DNA of 50,000 nucleotides from Mesostigma viride (lineage: Eukaryota; Streptophyta; Mesostigmatophyceae; Mesostigmatales; Mesostigmataceae). The notes under the pieces were generated by a model. The model was given only the letters and a program-made list of their open reading frames with translations. It ran no database searches and had not been told where the DNA came from. Positions 13,207 to 25,100 of this stretch are shown in pieces. The first letter of the stretch is position 1. Each line of letters opens with the position of its first letter. The stretch spans positions 250,001 through 300,000 of the forward strand of contig RPFO01000050.1 of assembly GCA_009746045.1 (NCBI GenBank), in the 5' to 3' direction. Made by a program: the position numbers and the translations under genes.

Positions 13207-14196
13207 CTATTAACCAGTGTTTTTTTTAAGGTTTTCGTTACTAGTGGCGCTAGGCCACTTGTGGCGTTTCGAACTATGAAAACTTCAGTTTACTCGGCCA
13301 ATGTGTGGCTTTAAGCCAATTAAAATTGGGCTTGGCACGGCCACGTGTGGCGGGCTGGCTTTTTGGTGCAGCAAATGACCCTACCGGCAGCGGGGTCAGC
13401 GCGGCGCGGCGCCGTACTGGCATTCCAAGTTCAAAGTAGTTCAGAACAGTATGTTTAATTATCTTAAGTTCAAACTAGTAGAATTTATTAGAATCATTCA
13501 CGCCTTAAGTTGGGTTCACGCCTGAAGTTGGGTTGACCAAAAACCTCGAACCCAACTTAAGGCGTGAATGCCTGTACACAAGGCGGGCGAGCGTCTCCGT
13601 CTCAGGCATCGGCGCCGGGCGTACTTGGTAAATTAACAACAACGATTACCACTACAGCCACTGCTTAACAAAACGATTACTGAAGTGCCGAAAGTCGAAA
13701 CACATAGTCAATGCAATGCAGTACAGTACTGTATGGCTGGCGAGTGACTGGAACTGAGGCGCCAGCCGCCAGGCCGCCAGCCAGCTGAAGCCAGAAAATG
13801 CACACAAGCTGCAGTCTGCACAGTGCACTCTGGTCTCTGGCAGCGGGCCACTTGCCACTTGGCACTTGGCCGGGCTCTACGTACATGCACTATGCAGTCA
13901 GTAAGTCAGTCAGTCATAGTAATACTCATAGTAGTTCTAGTACTAGGGAGGCTTGTGGCGGAACGCCGGCCGGAAGACCGGCTGACACCGCCAATTGTGG
14001 CGTAGCCTGTACTAGAGTGAACTTCAGGCACGGCCACCCTGTGGCGAAACGAAACTACAAAGTAGAACAGCACGGCCAAATTGTGGCTTCTTGGGTGCCC
14101 TGTCCAAGTGGGTGGCACCGCCACATTTTGCCAAAAAAAGTGCCACACCGCCACATTTGGCGGTGTATCGCCACTAAAAAAAACACTGCTATTAAC
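13207..14196. mobile_element. Non-autonomous hAT-type transposon with 8-bp target-site duplication
   Basis: CTATTAAC is repeated exactly at 13207-13214 and 14189-14196. The element between them (13215-14188, 974 bp) begins CAGTGTTTTTTTTA and ends with its inverse (reverse complement CAGTGTTTTTTTTA). Both ends are followed by AGTGGCG motifs. An 8-bp duplication and CAGTG-type termini are diagnostic of the hAT superfamily. Many copies of GTGGCG/CGCCAC lie subterminally, as expected for transposase binding sites. The interior encodes no recognisable transposase, so it is a deletion derivative or MITE-like element. Confidence 0.88.
13495..13570. repeat. Perfect 23-bp inverted repeat inside the hAT-type element
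   Basis: Arms at 13495-13517 and 13548-13570 (cattcacgccttaag...) are perfectly complementary with a 30-bp loop. The loop itself holds a degenerate third copy (cacgcctgaagttgggtt). Confidence 0.9.
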
Positions 14197-14511
14197 AGTA
14201 CTTGGGCACCAAGACGTATCACTCTACCAAGTGACCGAGTCGCCTGCAGTAGATACTGGGCCGGCCGGTAGGATCTGCTTCAGTACTGACGCGGTTTCCC
14301 GGCAAAAAAGGTGCACACCTATCCAACTGTGAAGTGTTAACTGCACGACAACAGACAACGTTATGGCTATTCCTGCGGGCGAAGTAGTTTGTCCTGCCTG
14401 AATGAGGCCGTCTTTCCACTCGAGCGTCTATCCTGAAGACCTTTTATAATTGCAACAGGGAAATTCAACTTTCAGATAAACTGCTGGAATTGTGGCTTGG
14501 TGAGCACGAGC

Positions 14512-17500
14512 ATGGCCGGGGAGAAATTCGGTTGCACGGGAGCTTGTGGCAATGTCAAGCCGGCGGAAGGGGCCGTCTCCTCAAAGTATCCGATGATTAG
14601 TGTGGCAGATGCGCTCAAGCTTATCCTCGATGCGTCGACCGCACTTCCGCCCACGACAGTGGCTTTGTCTGATGCACTCGGCTTGATATTAGCAGAAGAC
14701 GTGGTTTCAGAAGAGCCATTCCCTCCTTTCAGGGCGTCCGTCAAGGTACGAATTGGTGGCTATTCTAACCTTGAGCTGACAAAGCTGATTTAAACTGCAT
14801 TTTTGCGTCCCCAGAAATAACACAGCTTCTGTTGGACATTCGACTAGCACGAGCTGTTAACCCACCAGTTTTCCGGGCATTTATGCATAAAGGCAAGCAG
14901 ATTGTGATGGGCCGGCGTTCACGGCCTTCCTGCGTTAACTCTCATGCTGGTCGGATGAACACATGGATATAGCCTCGTAGCACTAGCAGTGCTTGCCGTG
15001 TTGTGTTTTGAACTCAGTTGGTAAACATTTTTGTCCGCTTTCTCCCCCCCTAGGATCACAGAATTACGATCACACAATTACGATTACAATTACGAGGGCG
15101 CGTCTGATTCAAGGCTCTTTGATAACCAACAGCACAAGTCTCCCTTCTCAATTTGCCTTAGAAGTTCATATACTTGAAATCCATCCATTCTCGTTCTATA
15201 CAAGCTGTTCATGTCTGCTTGGTCATAACCCAAGCACGTGTCGTTGTTCATGTGGACGTGCATTTGTCTGCACATCCCTTTCAACTCAATCTTCCACCCA
15301 CGTGCATTTAGCAGTTTCTTGTCAATACCCACCAGTTAGTTATAGATACTTCCGCCCCGTCGCCAGGCCTTGTGAATAGCATGCCAGTCATTTGAGCGCC
15401 CCTTTCTTGTGCAAACCTGGTCAGCCTGTGTGTCAGCCTGTCTGTTTGTAAGCCTGCCTTCACCCATTCCCTCAGTTCCCGTTGGTGAAACCACAAATCC
15501 GCTTGCTGTCCCAAACTGAAATCTGCCCCCCGCCCCAAGATGGCTATGCTGCAGTCTAAACCCTTTCACCCTTTCACCCTTTCACCCTTTCACTCTTTCA
15601 CCCTTTCACCCTTTCACCCTTTCACCCTTTCACCCTTTCACCCTTTCACCCTTTCACCCTTTCACCCTTTCCCCCTTTCCCCCTTTCCCCCTTTCCCCCT
15701 TTCACCCTGCTTCCCTTCCACCCTGCTTCCCTTTCACCCTGCTTCCCTTTCACCATCGTGGCCTGCTTATCCCTTCCAGGATGCCTGCGCGGTGGTTCTG
15801 TAGATCCCACCGTTACGGCATGCTGTCACGATCTTTTTTCTTTTTCTCCATCACCATCGCGCTTGTACCAACATGAACCTGCTTATTGCTTCCAGGATGG
15901 CTACGCCGTGCTCTCCTCTGACCCGCCAGGGGAGCGGCGCGTGGTGGGCACGATGCGTGCGGGCGCCAGCAGCAGCGAGGTGATGGTGACGCCTGGCGCG
16001 GCGGCATACATCACGACCGGGGGTGAGGACGTGCGCACGCATGCGCACAGGCACGCACACACATGCATGCGCACAAGCATACCCAGTCGCAGGCATCAGC
16101 ACAGGCGCATGCACACACGGCCGCGTACATTACCTGAGAAGTTGAGGACAAAGACGTGCAGGAACAGGCAGGCAGGCCCAAATATAGACACACAAGCATG
16201 CACAACGAGTACAGGACCCCGGTAGCTAACACACCATGCATGCACACGCAGGCACACAGGCAGACAGACACGCACACATAAGGCACGTAGGCACACAGGC
16301 ACGCACACGTGTAAACCGCCACACGCACACGCAACACCTCTCAGCAAGTGGGGAAAACAACCCCGCGCAACGCCTCCCGAATTCCTTCTCCCGTGGATGC
16401 CTCTATGGGGTCATGTCATGCCTCTGGGGCCTTATCAGTTGCCCCTATCACAATGGCCTTTTCCTCGTCTCTCGGCTGCCCCCATTCCCCCCCCCCCCCC
16501 CCCCTTCAAGGCCCCATGCCGGAGGGTGCGGACGCGGTCATCATGGTCGAGCGCACGGTGGCGGTGGAGCCCGTGGTCTCCGGCGTCCCGTCGGCCGTGA
16601 GGGTGCTGGATGTGGTCAAGCCGGGGCAGGAAGTGCGGCCGATCGTGAGTGGGCTCATACTACTGGTGGTGACGATGCTACTATAAGGGGCGATGCTACT
16701 GTACAGGATGATGCTACTATAACGGGCGATGCTACTGTACAGGATGATGCTACTGTACGGCATGATGCTACTATAAGGGGTGATGCTACTATAAGGGGCG
16801 ATGCTACTGTACAGGATGATGCTACTATAAGGGGTGATGCTGCTATAAGGTACTATACGACTACAAGGCGATGCGTTGTTGGTGTGGCCATGGGAAGGCA
16901 GTGGATTGTGGGCAAGGTTATGGATCTGAGTGGGGTTTCATGCGGCCTATGGAGTACGAGTCGGGTGGTGACGTTTGAGGGTGGTTGAGAGGGCGTTGGG
17001 TTTCTCTCGCGGGATTGTCTGGGGCGTCGGGCTATCAAATGCACACATGGTCTTGGGCTATCAAATGCACACATGGACTTGGGGTATCAAATGCACACAT
17101 GGACTTGGGGTATCAAATGCACACATGGTCTTGGTCTATCAAATGCACACATGGTCTTGGGCTATCAAATGCACACATGGTCTTGGGCTATCAAATGCAC
17201 ACATGGTCTTGGGGTATCAAATGCACACATGGTCTTGGGCTATCAAATGCACACATGGTCTTGGGGTATCAAATGCACACATGGTCTTGGGGTATCAAAT
17301 GCACACATGGTCTTGGGGTATCAAATGCACACATGGTCTTGGGGTATCAAATGCACACATGGTCTTGGGGTATCAAATGCACACATGGTCTTGGGGTATC
17401 AAATGCACACATGGTCTTGGGGTATCAAATGCACACATGGTCTTGGGGTATCAAATGCACACATGGACATCGGGTATCAAATGCACACATGGTCTTGGGG

Positions 17501-19093
17501 TATCAAATGCAAACATGGTCTTGGCTCAAATGCACACATGGTCTTGGCCAGGAAGTTGCATTCCACTGTGCGAATTCAAGCATCTTCAGATCGAAGTAGT
17601 GAACTATGTGGTATCCAAGGGTCGGCCTTGTCACCTGCTTCTGCTGACATCTGTCATCTTGTTCTGACTGATCTGGCATCTCTGTGCTCTGTCGACATCC
17701 TGCATCGTTGATTCTCAAATGGCGTTTCTGTAATCTTTTCTTTTTCGTTGTCGCTGATTGCTGTTCTCAATCTCTCGCCTTTGCTGGGAAGTTCCCAAGC
17801 ATGCCTTGAGCGGCCACACATCTGCACAGTTTCATTTGATTTTTAAACTCTACTTTAGGATCTGGCGTTGAGACTTGCCGCATAATTGATCGTTGCTTGT
17901 CATGACCGTTGCATGGCACGCACCCACCATCATGGGCGCAGGGGGTCGATATCGCGGCAGGGGAGGTCATCCTCAAAGCGGGCCAGCTGATTGGTCCTCC
18001 CGAGATCGGTCTGCTGGCGACCGTGGGTGCCACCCGCGTGAAGGTGGGTGATGGCGCCCCGCTGTGGGCAAGGTAGGGCGTGCAAGGGTTAGATTTGCTA
18101 CTGGCACACCTGCTCCGTTGCTGGTGGACATCACCGGGAGCCACCCACGTGAAGGTGGGCAACTGTTGCTTGCACCTTCGGGCGAGCTAGAGCTGTGCAG
18201 GAGACATACCAGCGACACGTAGACATACAGCAGCACATAGACATACAGCGGCACGTAGACATACAGCAGCACATAGACAAACAGCGGCACGTAGACATAC
18301 AGCAGCACATAGACATACAGCGGCACAAATGTGTTATCTCCCTCTACCCCCTCTACCCCCTCTACCCCCTCTACCCCCTCTGCCCCCTCTACCCCTTCTA
18401 CCCCCTCTACCCCCTCTACCCCCTCTACCCCCTCTACCCCCTCTACCCCCTCTACCCCCCTCTACCCCCCTCTACCCCTCTCTACCCCCTCTACCCCCTC
18501 TACCCCCTCTACCCCCTCTACCCCCTCTACCCCCTCTATCACTTGGCATACCATGTTGCCGCTCTCAAAGTCCAGGTGCAGGCCGCAGGTGGCCATAGGT
18601 GGTGTTGTCTAGGTGGTGCAGTACCAGTCCATCCCAGTCTTCGTGCACAACCTGTGTTGCTGCACGCACCCGTATGCGTATTTACAAGCCCTGGATATAT
18701 CAACCAGACAACCAGCACAGGCATGGCATTAGTAGATACAGTGACCATGATATCCACGAGAGACCCGCACAGGCCAGAAATCTGGAGAATCCGGACCATG
18801 GTAGCTCGAGACTGCTGTTGTCTTATCCGCATACCTGTATGCCTAGGAACAGTCGTTGTAGAGTTGTTGATCTTAGAATGAGACGGGCTCTCAAAAGACC
18901 GACACCAAGACCAGCAAAGCGGCTTCCTGGTACCAGCAAAGCCTCTTCCTGCGCGTGTGGTCATGCACCCGTGAGTCGTGTTGTGTTTTCCACGCCCTCG
19001 TTGTGTGCATCACCCACGTCATGAACTTGAGACGGAATGGTGTAGAAGGTATTATTTCAGTCCCCACATTCCCTACTACCCTTTCCCTGTACA

Positions 19094-19127
<34 letters not shown>

Positions 19128-22100
19128 CCAGGTGATCCGCAAGCCCTTGGTGGCCGTGCTCTCCACTGGGGATGAGCTGGTGGAGCCATCTGGGGTACCG
19201 CCGGCAGGGAAGGTACGCTGCACCCCTTCCTGTTGCCCACCTTGCTGCTGGCAATGGACACATTCTGCTGCGTGTGTATGAGCCTCTCAGTGCGTGCGTG
19301 GTTTTTGTGGCTCTTTCACAGCATATATCCCCCAACCCTGTGGCCCATCTCGCTATGGCCCATCTCGCTATGGCCCATCTATCTTCAGTGCATCTAGGTA
19401 TGGCTCAAGTCACTATGACTCATGTTGCTATGGCCCATCTACCTATGGCCCATCGACCGATAGCTCTGCCTCCTTTGTTTCTTGTTATTCCCTGCATCAT
19501 GCCTTCATCCCCATCTTCCTTGTCCTCTTTGCCCCCTGTCTTCCGTTCGTCTCCCCCCTTTCCTCACCCCCCCCCCCCCCCCCTTCCTTTCGTTGCCCCT
19601 CGCCATGCCGGCGACCAGATCCGCGACAGCAACCGCGCCATGCTGCTTGCGGCCATCGCCTCGGCCGGCTTCCCCTCACTCGACCTGGGCATCGCGGGCG
19701 ACAAGCAGGGCGAGCTCGACTCCAAGCTGGAGCGCGCTGTGGCCGAGGCCGACGTGCTGCTGACAAGTGGCGGCGTCTCCATGGGCGATGCCGACCTGGT
19801 CAAGCCGATGCTCGCGAAAAGGGGCACGCTGCACTTTGGGCGGGTGGGTGGGGTAGCAATACAGTTCACCCGACTAGTGTGGGCATGGTGGTGACCCGGG
19901 GCACGCTGCTCTTTGTGTGTGTGTGTGTGTGTGTGTGGTGTGGGGGGGGCGGGGTGTTGGAGTATATTGTATATTCTGGGCTTCCAACGACGCCGGCTTC
20001 CTATTGGGGTCGACTTGCAATGTGTTAGTGTTTAGACGTTCCTTTAACTAGTATAGACGGATGCATGGATCTAGGGGGCATGTGGGCATGTTGTAAGCTG
20101 TGCTAATCACAGCGAATTGGTTGCCTTGCTATCATGCTATTACTAGCCATCACACTTAAGCTTGTCCAAACCTTGGCAGGGAAGTGTGCCTACAACTGCC
20201 AACCACCACCCACATTGTGTACCCGGCTTACATTCACTCGCTGGGCTTCTTGACCTTCCAACGGGGGAAGATGAATTATTGTTATAATTCCATCAAATAT
20301 CGCCCGGGAAGTGTATTCAAATCTCTAGCACCTAGCTGTAGTGGCTATCCCTTCATGACCACATTAAGAGACTGATGTTCAGAAAACCGCGATTCCAAAC
20401 CCCACTACCTCCATTTCCGCCCCCGCCCTGCCCCCCCCATATCCTCCCCCCCCCCCCTTTCCCACAAACCCTAATGGTGTAACATCACGTGGCCGCTACC
20501 CTTGTGTACATGTCCCTCTCCCGTGCGCCCCTGCGACTGCCGGTTCCCCAGCTCAACATGAAACCCGGCAAGCCGATGACGTTTGCGACGGTGCCCCCCC
20601 GCTCGGGCGGCGACAGCGTGCGTGACCTGCTGGTGTTTGCAGTGCCTGGGAATCCCGTCAGTGCAGCCGTGTGCTTTTCGTTACTCGCGCTGCCCGCACT
20701 GCGACGGATGGCGGGGTGGCCGGACTACCTCCACGTCAGGTGCGCGGGAGGATTCAGGAATGGAGCTGGCGTTTAGATAGCTATTGTTGCCTACATAATA
20801 ACTATCAGCAAGGCTTATAATTTGTATTCGAGTCGGTTGGCTAAATGGTCGGGGGACCTCGCTGGTCCGTTTCGTGGGTGTTGTGGGCACTTACGGTCTG
20901 GCTCTGAAAGGGTTGCTTTCCGTACTTGTTCATTTCTCACGCGCCCCAATGGAGGAAGGCTGCTGGGTTCCCAAGTTGCTTTTTCCCATAGTATATACCA
21001 TATCATATCCCATAAGCAGAAGTAGCGGGGGGCAACCAGGGGATAAGAAGCAGCAAGCTGAAGTGGAGGCAAGGGATGAAGGGGAAGGCCTACGAGGTCA
21101 ATATTCAAGAATGGTGTCAAGAATTTTTCTAAATATAACCCTCAAGGCAACTTATGAGATGCTGTGGCCTTACCCTACCCATGGCCCCACTAGGAGATCT
21201 CTTCTCAATCATCTATGAAATACTGCCTTTTTTTTTTTTTTGTCGTGAGCTCGGCTTGGCAACCCCAGGGTGGAGGCGCAGCTGCAGGATGCGCTGGAGT
21301 TGGACCCGGAGCGCCCTGAGTACCAGCGTGCGGTGGTGTGCTGGAGTGGGGACTTTGGGGGCGGGGAGACCGCCAGGTGGGCATTCGGATGGCGTGCCTT
21401 TCCCCGGCATTGTTTCGCACGCCACCCTGCCTGCATTATTTATTCACGACACATTGATTTGACCAACACGACTAGATGGTGTTGGTTGATTGTTTCGCAC
21501 GCCACTCCCAGTGTCAGCTGGCATCGTGGGCCATGGCACGTTTACGCCAGCATCATTTGCTGTAGCGATTTGCTTTGCGACGCAGGCATGGGAATGAACG
21601 AGCAAATGGACCAACGTCAGTGGATGTATCTCTGTGGCGTAGTCCTGATTGTCACCCTGGCACACCTAGGCGCGCACACGTTGGCAAGCGCACGGCTTCA
21701 GTTTTTCAGCACGGCGTGGGTGCGAAGGCGTGGCTGGTACAAGGATCCTGGCAGCAGGCGCTGTCCACCTTGACCATGCACTCCTTGTCTCTTGTGGGGT
21801 ACATGAAGGTAGGCAGATAGCGGACACTTGAGAAAAGGTGGGCGTGACGTCCCAGTTGTGTTTGGAAGTATACGGGGACTGGAATGTACTTCGAAATCGG
21901 TGTTAGTGGAGGTACTTTGGGAGGGCCTTTGCTACGGCACCTCATTATGCAATTTTCCAACGACGGCAGATGCATTGTTAGTTTCTGGTTGGTGAACAAA
22001 GGGCCCCTGCAGATGCGTGCCGTTTGCCTTATGCGTGGGCCTTGGGCCTCACAAGTACATGTAGTTTTTTGTTCTGATTCCTTGTGCCTTGCGCCTTGCG

Positions 22101-25100
22101 CCTTGCGCCTTGCGCCTCGCGCCTCGTGCCTCGTGCCTCGTGCCTCGTGCCTCGTGCCTCGTGCCTCGTGCCTCGTGCCTCGTGCCTCGTGCCTCGTGCC
22201 TCGTGCCTCGTGCCTCGTGCCTCGTGCCTCGTGCCTCGTGCCTCGTGCCTCGTGCCTCGTGCCTCGTGCCTCGTGCCTCGTGCCTCGTGCCTCGTGCCTC
22301 GTGCCTCGTGCCTCGTGCCTCGTGCCTCGTGCCACGTGCCTCGTGCCTCGTGCCTCGTGCCTCGTGCCTTGTGCCTTGCGCCTCGCGCCTGGTGCCTCGT
22401 GCCTCGTGCCTCATGCCTCGCGCCTCGTGCCTCGTGCCTCGTGCCTCGTGCCTCGTGCCTCGTGCCTCGTGCCTCGTGCCTCGTGCCTCGTGCCTCGTGC
22501 CTCGTGCCTCGTGCCTCGTGCCTCGTGCCTCGTGCCTCGTGCCTTGCGCCTCGTGCCTCGTGCCTCGCGCCTCAAGCCTTAAGCCTTAAGCCTTAAGCCT
22601 TAAGCCTTAAGCCTTAAGCCTTAAGCCGTAAGCCGTAAGCCTTAAGCCTTAAGCCTTAAGCCTTAAGCCTTAAGCCTTAAGCCTTAAGCCTCAAGCCTTG
22701 CGCCCTAAGCCCTGTGCCCTGTGCCCTGTGCCTGGTTCCTGGTGTTCTTAATCCTGGCGCCCCATGCCTTGTTGCGTGCGCGAGCAGCTTGCTGGCCTTC
22801 AGCACCGGCAAGCAGGTGAGCAGCCGCCTGCTGAGCATGAGCACGGCGAACGCTCTGCTGGAACTACCCGCGGGCCAGGGAGTGGTGGAGAAGGGGGCGC
22901 GCGTGTCGGCGCTCCTGATTGGTCCAATCCTCAACGCGCCGCGAGAACACCGCCGTGCGCACCACCACCACCACGGGCACGAGCACCACCACCATCACCA
23001 TCACAAGGCGGAGGGGGTGAGTGCAGAGGATGGGGGTGATGCGAGGGAAACCGTGGCAACTTCGTGGAGGGGTCGTTGACTGGGTCTCAGACGGGTCACA
23101 GAGGATCATGATCATAGGTCGCCCTTGCGCCAGCTATTCTGGACTAGGGGCACCAGGGTCGGGTTTCCTTAGCTTTGGGAGTGTGCGCATGGAGTGTTTT
23201 GTGTTGGCAGGGAGAGGTCGGAGGGATGACTGTCTGAGTAGCTGTGAGAGGTGCGAGCTTGTAAACATGTATCAAAGAGACAACCAGCGCAGGCCAGAAA
23301 TCTGGAAGAATCGGGATCATGGTGGCTCGTGTATTGTAGTATCTATTTTGGCTTGCCACTCGGAATAGTAGTAGTAGTATGAAAACATCTTCTAATCTGC
23401 CTGCTTGACTAGTCCTTTCTCGCATAAAACTTTCGCTTTGCAGTTTGTGGAGGAAATGGTGGCGGGGCGGTTTTTTTTTTTTTTTTTTTTTTTTTCTGTG
23501 CAGCACTTGAACGTGCCGCAAACCGTTCGTGCAGTGCAGCATGACATGCCATGGGAAGCGTTTAAAGAGGCGACGGGGGTGAGAAGATCGCGGAAATGGG
23601 GGCCTGCTGAATGCATGGAAAGGAACCTCCCAGCATTGGCGGGTGTTCATTCATGACATCTCAGGGGGGAGCTGTGAGGCATGGCTTGAAGCAACCTGCT
23701 CAGGATCCCTGGACAAGCTGCTTTGCGTGTGAGCCTGGTGTCCTGTCTTGATGTGACAGTCCCTTCCAAAATGCTGTAGCTTCATCAGTTGCTTTAGCTT
23801 TGAAACAATCGGTGGCACAGACTCTTTTCTTAGCAGGAACCATTCACAAACAAAACATGTAGCCCACTATCTAACATTGTATGCCACCCCTTACCTCTAT
23901 CTTTATCCCTCGCCCTCGCATAACCCGCCGGAACATGTCCTCTCTCATGTCTAGCCAGCTTTGTATTGCGTTTGTTGTGGGCTTGGTAAATAGATTCTAT
24001 TGTGGCGCTTATAATGTATCGTTAGAATTTGTGGTGTTTATTATGCATTGTTAGCTTTTGTGGTGTTTATTATGTATTGTTAGCTTCTGTGGTGTTTATT
24101 TTTGCTTGTTAGCTTTTGTGGTGTATATTATTTGTTGTTAGCTTTCGTGGTGTATATTATTTGTTGTTAGCTTTTCATCGTCGTTTCACTGACGGTTGCG
24201 TGCTGTCTTGCTGATACTCTGTCACGGTGGTCGTGGCGGATGGGCGGATGCCACCATTATGATCCCATGAACTTGCACCATCAAAATAATAACTACCGTC
24301 ACACTACCAGGGAGGAGCGTCGGGCTCCGACACGCCTGCCCCATCCGCGTCCGCCCATGCGAAGCACGAGGGCGCTCGTTCCGCATCCACGGGGCCATCG
24401 AGCGCGGTCACTGTAGGCATACTGACCGTCAGTGACACGGTGGCATCCGGGCAGGGCACGGACCGCAGGTACCTCACCTGTGAACCTGTGTCAGCATTAT
24501 CCATATACACCCGAGTCAACACGAACCACTCTGAGCCATGGTCCACACGAACCGTACTCACCGGTGTCAACCGGGACCGTAGCATAACACGATTTGGTTT
24601 TCATCTTGTTTTGCACGGCTTTGTGATAAACCCGAGGTGTATGGCATGAGGTCGTGAGCGAGTCCCATATAAACCTCTGGATTACTCCATGTGGTTTGTG
24701 GTTAGAGGGATTTTTTTTTCGGGCCTTGGTTTGCTTCATGGGTTGTTTTGGGAAGTTGGTCTGCTTCATGGGTTGTGCTTGGAATGCCGGGTGCTCGTTG
24801 GGCCGCACATGCGGGGCTCCATGTGTGCTCTTTGTTCTCTTTGCTCTCTGCCCAGGTCTCGTCTTCTGGCTTCACCAAGATTATCGCAAGCTGTCCCACC
24901 TGTGCCGGGCCACTGTTCTGGCATCCTGGCTGCTGTAGTATGTCAGCACTAGGTCCGCCGGCCCTTCCCTTCTCTGTCCCTTCTGTCCCTTCTGTCCCTT
25001 CTGTCACTTCTGTCCCTTTGTGTCTCTGTGTCTGGCATCTGTGCCGCCTCGACGCTTTTCCGACTCTTTTGCGACCATGTGCGCCATGTGCTTTTGCGAC

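Larger units (their letters stand above)
12707..14511. promoter_or_regulatory. Divergent upstream region shared by CSN1 and CNX1
   Basis: The 1,805-bp interval between the two start codons must hold both promoters and 5' UTRs. More than half of it is the hAT-type element at 13215-14188. That leaves about 500 bp proximal to CSN1 (12707-13206) and about 315 bp proximal to CNX1 (14197-14511). No TATA box stands out. Confidence 0.5.

Noticed and set aside
16975-17711. Three overlapping frames of over 200 codons
   Set aside because: All are generated by a 26-bp repeat without stops, inside a CNX1 intron. There are no spacers between units, so it is not a CRISPR array either.
18195-18881. Frame with PLYPLYP repeats
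   Set aside because: Nonamer microsatellite in CNX1 intron 4.
21706-22596. Long frames with RASCLVP or ARGTRHE repeats on both strands
   Set aside because: Translations of the heptamer superarray in CNX1 intron 8. The heptamers are also not telomeric repeats.
24304-24585. Minus-strand frame of 93 codons
   Set aside because: Antisense shadow of CNX1 exon 10, whose plus-strand frame carries the MogA motif.
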